Notes under the pieces: generated by a model
Database searches by the model: none
The model's input: the letters and a program-made list of their open reading frames with translations, nothing else
What the model was told of the DNA's origin: nothing
Assembly (NCBI GenBank): GCA_019323015.1
Contig: JAHWHY010000002.1
Span: forward strand, 1-64,000
From: Candidatus Woesearchaeota archaeon
GTDB taxonomy: Archaea; Nanobdellota; Nanobdellia; Woesearchaeales; ARS49
Reading direction: 5' to 3'
Length of the DNA: 64,000 nt
Part shown: piece after piece, positions 1 through 8,732 of the stretch
How positions within the stretch are numbered: position 1 is the stretch's first letter
Layout of the letters: every line of letters starts with the position of its first letter
Position numbers and translations under genes: made by a program

Positions 1-1
1 T

Positions 2-295
2 ACTATAACAATTAATAGTAATTGTACTGATTTGTCTAATTGGACTGATAGTGTTGGTACTTGTTTTACGCCGAATGTGCCTGCTGCGTATTCTGCGTAT
101 GCTAGTGTTGTTGGTGGTAATGCTGTGTGGATTAATTTGACAAGCTTTTATCCAAATCTGACCAGTATGCCTTTTGGTTCTATTGCGCCTGATGCTACTT
201 GTGAGCAGATTGCTTGTGAGGTTATCGGGACATGGGCTCCAGGGAACACACAGGTATTCACTGTGAACAAGACAATAACAGCAACAGCAATATAA
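2..295 (+). CDS. Partial surface protein, C-terminal end
   Basis: The reading frame is open from the first base of the window, so this is the 3' end of a gene that begins upstream. The 97 visible residues are rich in Thr, Ser, Asn and Ala, with four Cys and N-x-S/T sequons, a composition usual for exported or glycosylated surface proteins. It ends in NKTITATAI and shows no C-terminal membrane segment or basic tail, so any anchor would have to be in the missing part. The neighbours downstream are also surface or membrane proteins. No family is recognised; the secreted nature is inference from composition. Confidence 0.55.
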   Translation, partial: TITINSNCTDLSNWTDSVGTCFTPNVPAAYSAYASVVGGNAVWINLTSFYPNLTSMPFGSIAPDATCEQIACEVIGTWAPGNTQVFTVNKTITATAI

Positions 296-301
296 TGGTT
301 C

Positions 302-360
302 GTAGTAAGTAGTTTGTGGTTGCGGAATCAAAAGCCGCAACTACTTACCACAAACTACTA
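302..360. repeat. Intergenic hairpin repeat, copy 1
   Basis: A near-palindrome fills most of the gap between two surface genes. AGTAGTTTGTGGT (308-320) pairs perfectly with ACCACAAACTACT (347-359), and TGCGG (321-325) pairs with CCGCA (335-339) inside it. The words GTAGTAAGTAG and CCACAAACTACTAAC recur in three other gaps of the window (near 4.6, 32.5 and 33.85 kb). It could act as a terminator or be a small mobile palindromic element. Confidence 0.7.
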
Positions 361-384
361 ACTAATTTACGAGGTGGTTGAAAA

Positions 385-621
385 ATGGAAAGAATGATGG
401 TTGTATTGATTGCACTTGTTGCGATAGTTGCGGTAGGAGGATTATTGTATATCGGCGTTCACAAGGCTCCTGAAATAACACCTGTTTTTGTTCAAGGGCA
501 TGTGCTTGAAGCACCAGATATAAGCATGCCTTCAGACAGTACAGATGTTGGGCAGATTAAGTTTACAATCGCTCCTCCGTCAGATTCAGCAACAGGAAAA
601 ATCAGTTTTGAAATGAAGTAA
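385..621 (+). CDS. Small single-pass membrane protein
   Basis: This 78-residue protein has an N-terminal hydrophobic helix (about residues 4-24) followed by a short exposed tail of roughly 50 residues. The tail is rich in Pro, Ser, Thr and Asp and lacks Cys. The ATG start is supported by a GAGGTGG ribosome binding site seven bases upstream. Only 12 bases separate it from the next gene, which also encodes a membrane-anchored surface protein, so the two are probably cotranscribed. No family is recognised. Confidence 0.65.
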   Translation: MERMMVVLIALVAIVAVGGLLYIGVHKAPEITPVFVQGHVLEAPDISMPSDSTDVGQIKFTIAPPSDSATGKISFEMK

Positions 622-633
622 AGGGCATGAAAA

Positions 634-1863
634 GTGAAACACGCTTATTTTATTTTTATTATTCTATTGTTCTTGGTATTTTTTTCAGTTCAGGTTTCTG
701 CTATTAAGATTCGTTATGCTGATTTTGACAGGGCAATTTATTTTGAGCCAAACCTGCATAAGGAATTGACTTTCACGATTTCAGATGCTGAAAAAAACGC
801 AAAGGTTCCTATTGAATTAAAAGGGGAGTTTTCAAAATATGCTATTGTTGAGCCTGCTGAGCTAAGCTTGAAGCCTGGAGAAAAAAAAGACATAAAACTA
901 ATACTTGACCTTCCTGCAGAAATACCTGAAGGTGTTCATGTTTTGGAAGTCAGTGCTATTGAGCAGCCTGCTGTTGCGCAGGATGGCGCATTTGTGCTTA
1001 TGCCTGCTGTTGGCGTTGCCTTGAAAATAATTAATACTGATCAAAAACAGGTCTGCAGTCTTGCTTCTTTTAATGCGGGGATAACAAAAAATGCAGTGAA
1101 TGTTATTCTTAATGCTGCAAACAATGGTGTTGACAGGATTAAGGGCGCTTATGCTGATTTAACTCTCTATGATTCAGAAGATATTCCTATAACCAATTTC
1201 CAGACAGGAAAATTTGCAATAACTCCTTTTGAATCCTATACTGCCAGAAAAAACCAGAAATTAGATAATGCTGTTGAAGGCTATTATACTATTAAAGGCA
1301 CACTGCATTGTGCTGGCAGGGAGTTTCCTGTTGAAAAAAAAATGTTGAACCACGCAAGTGATTTGGTAATTCATGACTTCAGGGCGTATAAGAAGGATGG
1401 TTATTTGTTTGTTGAGTTTGATACTGAGAATGAATTCCTGGCCCCAATCAAAACATCCAGTGTCTTTGGCTTTTTTGACGGAAAAAAATCAGTGAGGAAT
1501 TACGCGCTTGCCAATGGTGAGGTTCCTCCGATGAGCAAGAAGGTGTTTCAGTTCAAGAGACAATTGAATTGGCTTGAGGTTCCTGCAGGAGCATACACAA
1601 TAAAGGGTTCTTTGGCTTTTGAAGGCACTCATAAGGATGCTGAAGCGTCTATTGTCTTGACAGAGGAAGAATTAAGAAGAGCAGAAGAAGCTACTGGCGG
1701 TGGATTTAGTGTAAAAGGGAATGAAAATAAAAAACAGCAAGAAAATGCCCTTGAAAAAGCTTCTTCTTTCTCAATAGACGGCAAGATGATTGTAAGGCTT
1801 CTTGCAGCATTTGTTATTGTTGCTGCTTTGATTATTATTTATAAGAAGTATTTCAGGAAGTAA
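634..1863 (+). CDS. Membrane-anchored surface protein with Ig-like segments
   Basis: The 409-residue product has a signal peptide (about 1-23, ending near VSA), a long beta-rich exterior, and a C-terminal membrane helix (about 386-404) with a short basic tail KKYFRK, so it should face outward. The segment near residues 40-105 (PVELKG-type strands, then LKPGEKKDIKL and IPEGVHVLEV) resembles the Ig-like folds of archaeal secreted proteins grouped in COG1470. The GTG start is chosen because the upstream ATG at 627 is out of frame. It sits between two other membrane-anchored proteins with very short gaps, suggesting one surface operon. Its specific role is unknown. Confidence 0.65.
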   Translation: MKHAYFIFIILLFLVFFSVQVSAIKIRYADFDRAIYFEPNLHKELTFTISDAEKNAKVPIELKGEFSKYAIVEPAELSLKPGEKKDIKLILDLPAEIPEGVHVLEVSAIEQPAVAQDGAFVLMPAVGVALKIINTDQKQVCSLASFNAGITKNAVNVILNAANNGVDRIKGAYADLTLYDSEDIPITNFQTGKFAITPFESYTARKNQKLDNAVEGYYTIKGTLHCAGREFPVEKKMLNHASDLVIHDFRAYKKDGYLFVEFDTENEFLAPIKTSSVFGFFDGKKSVRNYALANGEVPPMSKKVFQFKRQLNWLEVPAGAYTIKGSLAFEGTHKDAEASIVLTEEELRRAEEATGGGFSVKGNENKKQQENALEKASSFSIDGKMIVRLLAAFVIVAALIIIYKKYFRK

Positions 1864-1866
1864 TTC

Positions 1867-3387
1867 ATGAAAATGGATATAAGAAAAAAGGTGATTTTAA
1901 TATTTTTAGCCATATTCCTTTTTCTGATAGCTGTAAAGCTCTCAATTGATTTTCCGACTGGCTTGGGTGTATACTATGGTAATACTTCTGCAACTAATCC
2001 AGAAGGCACTATCCGTTTTACAGTTGCCCAGATGATTGCTGTGACTTTGATAAGCCCGCCTGATAACACGATTTTCACTATTCCTGGAAATACTTTGAAT
2101 GTTAGCTTGACTTGTACTGTGTCTAATCTCACTCCTGCTAATGTTACGCAGGTAAAACTGTACACTGATATTTTCGGCCCTTTTGGAGTCACTCAAGTTG
2201 TTAATGTTTCAGGTGCTCCTCCGCATACAGTAACTTTTAATGTTTCTAATGTTCCTTTAGGAACTTATAATTGGAATTGTGAAGGAATTACTTCTACAGG
2301 AATAAGTGCTTTTGCTCCTTCAAACTGGAGATTCACTATAAGGAAAACACCTACGCCTCCAACACCTGGCGGAGGAGGAGGCACAGGATGGATTCCGCCT
2401 CCTGTAGTTGAACTAGCAGAGTATCCTCTGCCTTGTGTCATGCCGCCGGAAAACCTTACGAGTTGGTGGACTTTTGATGCAGACTTGGATGATTTCTGGA
2501 ATGAGTCTAATGAAGGCTTGCCTGCTGGCCAGCCAAGATATGTTAAGAGAACAGATGATCTTGCCATCGTTTTAGACGGCAAAGAAGATTACTTAATGAT
2601 ATCTCCTGACAATACATATGATTCGCATGTTGAAGGAACAATTGACGGCTGGATAAACTACAAGAACAAACAGGATTATGCAGTTATATTTAGTTATTCT
2701 GATACTTCAAGAAAAGATTCTCTTGCAAAGCACTTACAATTAAGAATCAATCCTGGTGGTGATATTGAGCTAGAATACAGGGATGGAAAAAACTATAGAA
2801 TTATACAGCCAGATGCTACTTTTGATTTCAAGAAAAATGCAAAGAAATGGGTTCATTTTGCAGTCACTTATGAAAATGGGGAATATGCCTGGTACTTGAA
2901 TGGTGTTCAGTATGGTTCTAAGACAGTTGTTGAGGAAGGAATGCCTTTGTATTGGTTTAATGATTTAAGTGATAGTGATGTCTTGACTGGTGATATTGGT
3001 GCTGGAATAGAGGGTGGCTTGCCTGTTGATTATTTCTATGGCGCTATTGATGAGATTGAGATTTATGACAGGGCGCTTACTTTTTATGAGATTAATGCGA
3101 TTTATGCAAGGTCTAAATGCAAGGTCAAGCCTCCTAAGATGCCTGTCAAGGAACATCCAGAGATTCCTTTGGTTGAAGAGGCAGAAAAGATTTTGAAAGA
3201 GACCAAGTTGTACCAACCTGAATTGATTACTCCTATTCCTTGGTGGTTGTTGATACTTGCCTTGCTTGGAATTGCAGCTGTCTTGCTTGCTTATTACAAG
3301 GGCATAAAGAAAAAGCATGTTTCTAGGAAAGCAGCCAAGAAATCACGTAAAAAAAGCAGGAGAAAGAAGCGTAAAAGAAAGAAATGA
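1867..3387 (+). CDS. LamG/ConA-like surface protein with membrane anchor
   Basis: The 506-residue protein has an N-terminal signal or anchor helix (about 8-26) and an Ig-like domain (about 55-155) that carries the SPPDN and YNWNCEG motifs common in archaeal surface proteins. After a Pro/Gly-rich linker (about 163-178) comes a concanavalin-like LamG domain (about 195-410; landmarks LTSWWTFD, IDGWINY, WVHFAVTYENG and YGAIDEIEIYDRAL). It ends with a membrane helix (about 458-480) and an unusually basic cytoplasmic tail of about 25 residues, nearly all Lys and Arg. LamG domains usually bind glycans or proteins, so a role in surface recognition is likely. It starts three bases after the preceding gene. 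Confidence 0.8.
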   Translation: MKMDIRKKVILIFLAIFLFLIAVKLSIDFPTGLGVYYGNTSATNPEGTIRFTVAQMIAVTLISPPDNTIFTIPGNTLNVSLTCTVSNLTPANVTQVKLYTDIFGPFGVTQVVNVSGAPPHTVTFNVSNVPLGTYNWNCEGITSTGISAFAPSNWRFTIRKTPTPPTPGGGGGTGWIPPPVVELAEYPLPCVMPPENLTSWWTFDADLDDFWNESNEGLPAGQPRYVKRTDDLAIVLDGKEDYLMISPDNTYDSHVEGTIDGWINYKNKQDYAVIFSYSDTSRKDSLAKHLQLRINPGGDIELEYRDGKNYRIIQPDATFDFKKNAKKWVHFAVTYENGEYAWYLNGVQYGSKTVVEEGMPLYWFNDLSDSDVLTGDIGAGIEGGLPVDYFYGAIDEIEIYDRALTFYEINAIYARSKCKVKPPKMPVKEHPEIPLVEEAEKILKETKLYQPELITPIPWWLLILALLGIAAVLLAYYKGIKKKHVSRKAAKKSRKKSRRKKRKRKK

Positions 3388-3393
3388 TTCTTG

Positions 3394-4497
3394 TTAAGGC
3401 CTGCGCCTGCTTTTTCTTGATCTTAATTTTTGTGTTCTTGGGCCGCGCGTCATCCTGCCAGATGGTTTTGCACTGCTTCCTGCCCATTTCTTGACTATGT
3501 CTGATAATATCAGCGGTCCCGGGACATCTCCTGATTTTTTCTTGCCAATCCATCTTGACAAGAGACCTACTTCTGAAACATATCTTTCGCTTAGCAGTAT
3601 GGCCAGTGCATCTTTTATTGCAGTCTTGAATTCTTCTGCTGTCTGAAACCTGTTGTCCGGGTCTGTTTGCAGGCCTTTGTTGACTAGCTCTCTTAATTCA
3701 GGAACTGCTATCATGCTTGTGTCAATCCTGTTTCTGTTGTCTCGCTCAGGAAGGTTTCCCGTTAATCCGTTGTATAATACTCCTGCAAGAAGGTATATGT
3801 CTGTTCTTTCATCTGCTGCTGCGCCCACTCTTTGTTCTGGCGCCATGTATGCTTCTGTGCCCATCACAGAACCTTCCAGTGTGTTTACTTGTGCATTTAC
3901 ATTCAATAGCGAAACATTTGCATCTGTAGTTGATATTTTTGTGCCAGGCCCGTCAAGCAGTTTTGCAAGCCCCCAGTCTATGACTTTTAGTGCGCCGTAT
4001 TTTCCAAGAAGTATGTTTTCTGGCTTTATGTCCCTGTTTATTATGCGTTTTCTGTGTGCAACACTCACTGTGTCGCATATTTCATAAAACATCAAGAGAA
4101 ATTCTTCATTTTGGAATAGGCGTGCCTTTTGCACAAATTTTATTGCTTTGCTGAGCTCCCTGCCGTCTATGTATTCCATTGTCATGAAAGGGGCATAGCC
4201 TGCAATTGTTCCAACTTCATAAACGCGCACAGTGTGTGGGTGATTAAGCTGTGCAGATACTTCTGCCTCTAGTGCAAATCTCGCTGCAAGGTCTTCTGCG
4301 AACCTTCTTGCTGTTTTCACGCCGTGTTTTTTTCGGTATTCTTTTTCTGCGTCAATATCAAAGAATTTGGCAACTACTTTTCTTCTGTATTCCCTGTCTT
4401 CTGCAAGCAGTGCTTTGCTCATTCCACCGCCCAGGTTTTTGATTGGCCTGTAGCGTGCCTTGAACTCTTTTCCATTTGCGAAATCTGTTCCAGCCAT
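3394..4497 (-). CDS. Serine/threonine protein kinase, bacterial (PknB-like) type
   Basis: This is a cytosolic eukaryotic-like protein kinase of 367 residues. It shows a glycine loop (GGG, residues 23-25), the ATP lysine in VVAKFF (K44), a catalytic loop INRDIKPENILL (Asn-Arg-Asp at 154-156, Lys158), DWG at 174-176 in place of DFG, and APE at 219-221. The usual HRD histidine is Asn. The C-terminal tail is basic (RSRKSRRRP) and has no membrane helix. I prefer ATG at 4497 over the upstream ATG at 4530 because a TATA-like TTTAAAAG lies between them at a spacing that suits a leaderless start at 4497. It is convergent with the LamG protein gene. Substrates are unknown. Confidence 0.85.
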   Translation of the reverse strand: MAGTDFANGKEFKARYRPIKNLGGGMSKALLAEDREYRRKVVAKFFDIDAEKEYRKKHGVKTARRFAEDLAARFALEAEVSAQLNHPHTVRVYEVGTIAGYAPFMTMEYIDGRELSKAIKFVQKARLFQNEEFLLMFYEICDTVSVAHRKRIINRDIKPENILLGKYGALKVIDWGLAKLLDGPGTKISTTDANVSLLNVNAQVNTLEGSVMGTEAYMAPEQRVGAAADERTDIYLLAGVLYNGLTGNLPERDNRNRIDTSMIAVPELRELVNKGLQTDPDNRFQTAEEFKTAIKDALAILLSERYVSEVGLLSRWIGKKKSGDVPGPLILSDIVKKWAGSSAKPSGRMTRGPRTQKLRSRKSRRRP

Positions 4498-4548
4498 ATT
4501 CTTTGTAAATTTGAGTTCTTTTAAATGCATTATTAGTCTCTGGTATAT

Positions 4549-4657
4549 AGTAAGTGGTTATTGGTTCGTAGTTCTTAGTTAGTAGTTTGTGGTTCCTGGT
4601 TATTCGGGACGTAGTTATTCGACGACTACTAACTACCTACCACGTACTACTAACTAG
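4549..4657. repeat. Intergenic hairpin repeat, copy 2 (inverted orientation)
   Basis: The gap upstream of the kinase contains TAGTTAGTAGT (4576-4586) facing two tandem copies of its complement ACTACTAACTA (4625-4635 and 4646-4656). The stretch around GTTTGTGGTTCC and GGTTATTCGGGA (about 4570-4610) is the reverse complement, with a few mismatches, of the conserved core in the copies at 32.5 and 33.85 kb. This is therefore the same element inserted the other way round. Confidence 0.75.
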
Positions 4658-4762
4658 CAATCCGAAACCTTTTTAAATGATTAAGGATTTTTGTGTTTCG
4701 AGAGAAAAGGAGCGAGAGTAAAAAGAGATTGCTTTTTTCTCACCAAATGAATGGTGTTTTCA

Positions 4763-5110
4763 ATGGCAAAAATAAAACCGGTCTTACCGAGTTTAAGAGA
4801 AAAGAAAAGATACTTGGTTTTTGAGATAGTCTCAAAAGAGCCGATTAAGGACTTTTCAGCTATTTCCAAGGCTGTTTGGAAGGCTTTGCTAGATTTATCT
4901 GGTGTTTTAGGGGCTTCTAAGGCAGGGATTTGGTTGTTGAGTGATAAATTTAATAAAAGCAAGCAAAAAGGTCTTATAAAGGTGAATCACAAGAATGCTG
5001 ATTTGCTGAAAGCTGCCTTGTGTACTATAAAGCAGATCAATGGAATTGATGTTATTGTACGCTCAGTTGGCCTGAGCGGGATTTTGAAAAAAGCAGAGAG
5101 GTTCGTATAA
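4763..5110 (+). CDS. rnp2: Ribonuclease P protein component 2 (Pop5/Rpp14)
   Basis: A 115-residue protein beginning MAKIKPVLPSLREKKRYL. LREKKRY followed by VFEIVS is typical of archaeal Pop5, and the length fits. Pop5 is a protein subunit of RNase P, which removes the 5' leader of tRNA precursors. The ATG at 4763 follows GGTG at a usable spacing; an in-frame ATG at 4751 is an alternative. A TATA-like TTTTTAAAT at about 4670-4678 suggests that the superoperon promoter lies here. It is the first gene of the archaeal exosome/proteasome cluster, where Pop5 is commonly found next to psmA. Confidence 0.9.
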   Translation: MAKIKPVLPSLREKKRYLVFEIVSKEPIKDFSAISKAVWKALLDLSGVLGASKAGIWLLSDKFNKSKQKGLIKVNHKNADLLKAALCTIKQINGIDVIVRSVGLSGILKKAERFV

Positions 5111-5121
5111 AAGGTGATAAA

Positions 5122-5853
5122 ATGCAAGCAATGCCTCATCAATTAATGGGTTATGACAGGGCAATCACGATGTTCAGCCCTGACGGTAGATTACTGCAGG
5201 TAGAGTATGCCAAGAAAACAGTCAGGCAGGGTTCTACTGCAATTGGATTGGTTTGTAAAGACGGTATTCTTCTTGTTGCTGACAAGAGGATTGCAGAAAA
5301 ATTAATTATCCCAGAGTCTGTTGAGAAGATTTTCAAGATGGATGACCATATTGGAGCAACTGCTTCTGGTATTTTGTCAGATGCAAGGGTTTTGATAGAG
5401 AGGGGTCAGTTAAAGGCTCAGCAGCACAGTGTTACTTATGACACTCCTGTTGACACGATAACTATTGTCAAGGAAATCTGTGCGCTGCAGCAGATTTGCA
5501 CGCAGTCAGCTGGTTTAAGGCCGTTTGGTGTTTCTATACTTATTGCAGGTATTGATTCAGACGGCCCTAAGTTGTTTGAGACAGACCCTACTGGAATCTA
5601 TTTTCAGTATCAGGCTACTGCTATTGGCGAGGGAGAGCCAGAGGTAGAAGAGATTCTTAACAAGGAATACAGTCCTGATATGAGTATTGAGGATGGTTTG
5701 AAGCTTGCTTTGGCTGCCTTGATGCAGGTCTTGGGCAAGGAGTTTAGTACCCAGAGGATTGATGCAGCTTATATCAAGACAGATGATAAGAAGTTTACTC
5801 ATATTAAGAAAGACAAGCTTGACAAGGTTTGCAGGGAATGTAAGAAAAAATGA
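5122..5853 (+). CDS. psmA: Proteasome subunit alpha
   Basis: A 243-residue alpha subunit of the 20S proteasome. The N-terminal gate helix has the family signature YDRAITMFSP then GRLLQVEYA (residues 10-29), followed by TAIGLVCKDGILLVADKR. Alpha subunits form the outer rings that gate substrate entry; the catalytic beta subunit is not in this window. GGTGA four bases before ATG 5122 supports the start. The stop overlaps the next start by four bases, so translation is probably coupled to the SBDS gene. Confidence 0.97.
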   Translation: MQAMPHQLMGYDRAITMFSPDGRLLQVEYAKKTVRQGSTAIGLVCKDGILLVADKRIAEKLIIPESVEKIFKMDDHIGATASGILSDARVLIERGQLKAQQHSVTYDTPVDTITIVKEICALQQICTQSAGLRPFGVSILIAGIDSDGPKLFETDPTGIYFQYQATAIGEGEPEVEEILNKEYSPDMSIEDGLKLALAALMQVLGKEFSTQRIDAAYIKTDDKKFTHIKKDKLDKVCRECKKK

Positions 5854-6545
5854 GTTCAGACAGTATTAACGTTGCTAGATTAAAGAAAGGTTCAGATGTT
5901 TTTGAGATTGTCATAGACCCAGACAAGGCTGTTCAGGCAAGGCATAATCCTGCGCTTACTGCTGATGCTTTATCTTATCCTAAGATTTTTTCAGATGCTA
6001 AAAAAGGTATGCAGGCTTCTGAAGACAGGATGAAGTACTGGTTCAAGACATCTGATCCGATAGAGGTTGCAAAGATAATCATAAAAGAAGGAAATATTCA
6101 AGTAACAGCAGAGTACAGGCAGAAGATGATTGAGCAGAAGAAAAAGCAATTGATTGACAGGATTCATAAGAATGGTGTTGATCCAAGGACTAATGCTCCG
6201 CATCCTGTCTCAAGGGTTGAGGCTGCTTTGCAAGAGGCAAAGATAAAGATTGATGAGTTCAAGAGTGTTGATGTCCTGCTTAAGGATGCTCTTAAGAAAC
6301 TTCAGCCGATAATTCCTATCAAGTTCGTTAAAAAAGAGATTGAAATTGTTATCCCGGCAGCTTATGCTGCAAAGGCGTATCCTACAGTTAAGATGCTGGG
6401 AAAGATAATGAAAGAATCCTGGAATTCTGATGGGTCCTGGACAGGGCTGATTGAGATTCCAGGGGGCATGGAGCAGGAGTGTTATGACAAGCTGAATAGC
6501 ATAACACATGGAGAGCTTCAGGCTAAAGTAGTATCAATAAGGTGA
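5850..6545 (+). CDS. sdo1: Ribosome maturation protein SBDS (Sdo1)
   Basis: A 231-residue SBDS orthologue. The N-terminal FYSH domain (about 1-90) includes LKKGSDVFEIVIDPDKA and the central helical domain (about 95-165) includes HPVSRVEAALQEAKI. The C-terminal ferredoxin-like domain (about 166-231) contains WTGLIEIPGG. SBDS promotes release of the anti-association factor IF6 from the large ribosomal subunit and links it to translation. It overlaps psmA by four bases and its stop touches the GGTGA site of rrp4. The position between psmA and rrp4 is the classical archaeal arrangement. Confidence 0.96.
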   Translation: MSSDSINVARLKKGSDVFEIVIDPDKAVQARHNPALTADALSYPKIFSDAKKGMQASEDRMKYWFKTSDPIEVAKIIIKEGNIQVTAEYRQKMIEQKKKQLIDRIHKNGVDPRTNAPHPVSRVEAALQEAKIKIDEFKSVDVLLKDALKKLQPIIPIKFVKKEIEIVIPAAYAAKAYPTVKMLGKIMKESWNSDGSWTGLIEIPGGMEQECYDKLNSITHGELQAKVVSIR

Positions 6546-6550
6546 ATAAG

Positions 6551-7279
6551 ATGACAGATAAACTGAAAATTAAAAACAAGGAAATTGCAGTGCCTGGAGA
6601 GGTGCTTGCAGAAGGAATGGGCTTTGTTCCTAGTAAAGGCATTAGACGAGAAAAGGACAAGCTCGTTGCAGAACAGTTAGGCATGATAAACATTGAGGGG
6701 AAAGTCATAAAATTGATTCCTCTTACAGGTGTTTACATCCCTAAGACAGGTGATAAGATCATTGCAAAGGTCATTGATGTTTTGATGACTGGGTGGAGGC
6801 TTGACACAAGAAGCCCGTACTCCGCAGTTTTGTCAATGAAGGATGCAACAAGTGATTTTATCCAGCGAGGGGCAGACCTTACGCAGTATTTTGCGCTTGG
6901 TGATTATGTCCTGACAAAGATAACAAATGTCACAAGCCAGAAGCTTGTTGATGTTTCAATGAAAGGCCCTGGCTTGAGAAAGCTGAAAGGCGGAAGAATA
7001 CTCCAGGTTAATCCTCACAAGGTTCCAAGAGTGATTGGAAAAGAGGGTTCAATGGTTGTCATGATCAAGCAGGCAACTGGATGTAACATCCTGGTCGGCC
7101 AGAATGGCTGGATCTGGATTGACGGGGAGCCAGAGGCAGAAGTCATTGCTGAAAAAGCAGTTATGAAGATTAATGCAGAGGCGCACTTGTCTGGTTTGAC
7201 AGACAATATCAAAGAGTTTCTTGAGAAGTTGACAAAGAAGAAAATAACATTAGAAGGTGGAAAAAATGAAAAGAAATGA
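6551..7279 (+). CDS. rrp4: Exosome RNA-binding cap subunit Rrp4
   Basis: A 242-residue cap protein of the archaeal exosome. It has an N-terminal domain with VVPGE-like strands (AVPGEVLAEG), an S1 domain (about 60-135, YIPKTGDKIIAKVIDV onwards) and a KH domain (about 145-205, with VPRVIGKEGSM). Rrp4 binds RNA at the entry pore and recruits substrates to the Rrp41-Rrp42 ring. ATG 6551 is chosen over GTG 6542 because GGTGA at 6541-6545 gives a normal spacing. It overlaps rrp41 by 14 bases. Confidence 0.95.
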   Translation: MTDKLKIKNKEIAVPGEVLAEGMGFVPSKGIRREKDKLVAEQLGMINIEGKVIKLIPLTGVYIPKTGDKIIAKVIDVLMTGWRLDTRSPYSAVLSMKDATSDFIQRGADLTQYFALGDYVLTKITNVTSQKLVDVSMKGPGLRKLKGGRILQVNPHKVPRVIGKEGSMVVMIKQATGCNILVGQNGWIWIDGEPEAEVIAEKAVMKINAEAHLSGLTDNIKEFLEKLTKKKITLEGGKNEKK

Positions 7280-7955
7280 TGGAAGAACACCTGATCAGAT
7301 GAGGCCTATGAAGGCAGCAGTAGGAGTTATTCCTAATGCAGATGGCAGTGCAATGTTTCAGATGGGAAACACGATTGCTTATGCAGCTGTTTATGGTCCT
7401 AGGGAGATGTATCCTAGATTCATGCAGAATCCTAAGGAAGGCGTATTGAGATGCTCATATAACATGATGCCGTTCTCAGGTCATGGAGAGAGAGTTCGGC
7501 CTGGCGGTTCAAGAAGGTCAAAAGAGATTTCTGTAGTTACAGAGAATGCTTTAAAGCCGGTCTTGGACTTGAGTGATTACCCAAATGCAGTTGTTGATGT
7601 GTTTGTTGAATTGACGCAGACAGATGCAGGCACAAGGTGTGCAGGCATAACAGCAGCTGCAATGGCTCTTGCAGATGCAGGTCTTAAGATGAAGGACTTG
7701 GTTGCATCAATGTCAATGGGTGCTCTTGATGGTGAGATAATTGCAGATGTTAATGGAGAGGAAGACTGCGTGCTTGGAGCAACAGATGTTCCTATTGCAT
7801 TGATTCCTAGCATGGACAAGATTTCTTTGCTGCAGCTTGATGGGCCAATGTCCAGAGAGATGCTCAAGAAATTGCTTGAGACTGGCAAGAAAAATTGTCT
7901 AGAGATCTACAAAGTACAGCAAAAAGCACTAAAGAAGAAATATAAGGTTGATTAA
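7266..7955 (+). CDS. rrp41: Exosome catalytic subunit Rrp41
   Basis: A 229-residue RNase PH-fold protein and the active phosphorolytic 3'-5' exoribonuclease subunit. It starts MKRNDGRTPDQMRPMK and carries RPGGSRRSKE, the phosphate- and RNA-binding part, plus GTRCAGITAAAMALADAG. The acidic pair in DVNGEEDCVLGATD matches the active-site aspartates of Rrp41. ATG 7266 has GGTGG a few bases upstream and lies inside the end of rrp4. It forms the hexameric ring with Rrp42, encoded immediately downstream with a single base between stop and start. Confidence 0.96.
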   Translation: MKRNDGRTPDQMRPMKAAVGVIPNADGSAMFQMGNTIAYAAVYGPREMYPRFMQNPKEGVLRCSYNMMPFSGHGERVRPGGSRRSKEISVVTENALKPVLDLSDYPNAVVDVFVELTQTDAGTRCAGITAAAMALADAGLKMKDLVASMSMGALDGEIIADVNGEEDCVLGATDVPIALIPSMDKISLLQLDGPMSREMLKKLLETGKKNCLEIYKVQQKALKKKYKVD

Positions 7956-7956
7956 A

Positions 7957-8727
7957 ATGGCAGAAAAAGAACATATATTAAAATCATTGAAAGCAGGAGT
8001 AAGGTATGATGGCAGGAAACTGCTTGATTACAGGAAAGTTTCTGTAGAGCCAAACATAACTTGTGCAGAAGGAAGCGCGCGTGTTAAGATAGGCGAGACA
8101 GTGGTTCTTGTCGGTGTTAAGCTGGCTGTTGAAGAGCCGTATCCAGATACTCCTGACCAAGGAAAGTTGATGGTTAATGCAGAGTTAAGGCCTATGGCAA
8201 GCCCTAAGTTTGAGTCAGGTCCGCCTGGGGAGCAGGCAATTGATATCGCAAGGGTTGTTGACAGGGGGCTTAGGGAAAGCAAGGCTCTTGCACCTGAGAA
8301 GTTGTGCATAAAAGCTGGAGAAAAGGTTTGGAGTGTCATGATTGACGTCTGTCCTTTGAATGATGCCGGCAATATGCTTGACGCAGCTTCTCTTGGAGCA
8401 GTTGCTGCTCTGAAGAGCACAAGATTCCCTCCTGTAAAGGAAGATGGGAATATTGACTGGGAAGCTAAGTTAACAGATAAGAAACTTGAGCTTGCTAAAG
8501 AGCCTGTTGAAGTGACTGTCTTGAAAATAGGTGAGTTTTATATAGTTGACCCTATTTTAGAGGAAGAAGAGCTTGCAGACACAAGCATAACAATTGCAGT
8601 GGCAGAAGATGGCACTGTGTATGCAATGCAGAAGAGAGGCGACTCGCCTTTGTCTATTGATGAGATAGACAAGATGGTTGAGATTGCCGTCAAGAAGTCA
8701 GCTGAATTGAGAAAATTCATCAGGTGA
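7957..8727 (+). CDS. rrp42: Exosome non-catalytic ring subunit Rrp42
   Basis: A 256-residue RNase PH-fold protein lacking the catalytic acidic pair of Rrp41. Landmarks are GVRYDGRKLLDYRKV, ARVKIGETVVLVGVKL, PGEQAIDIARVVDRGLRES and DPILEEEELADTS, typical of archaeal Rrp42. It contributes residues for RNA binding and assembles the ring in which Rrp41 does the chemistry. ATG 7957 follows AAGGTTGAT. The last codons include the GGTGAT that serves as ribosome binding site for rpoK. Confidence 0.95.
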   Translation: MAEKEHILKSLKAGVRYDGRKLLDYRKVSVEPNITCAEGSARVKIGETVVLVGVKLAVEEPYPDTPDQGKLMVNAELRPMASPKFESGPPGEQAIDIARVVDRGLRESKALAPEKLCIKAGEKVWSVMIDVCPLNDAGNMLDAASLGAVAALKSTRFPPVKEDGNIDWEAKLTDKKLELAKEPVEVTVLKIGEFYIVDPILEEEELADTSITIAVAEDGTVYAMQKRGDSPLSIDEIDKMVEIAVKKSAELRKFIR

Positions 8728-8732
8728 TTATC

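Noticed and set aside
4681..4750. Possible hairpin in the leader of rnp2
   Set aside because: Only short A/T-rich complementarity is visible, no more than expected by chance.
4675..4962. 93-codon minus-strand frame opposite Pop5
   Set aside because: Antisense to a clearly recognised Pop5 gene and without its own start signals.
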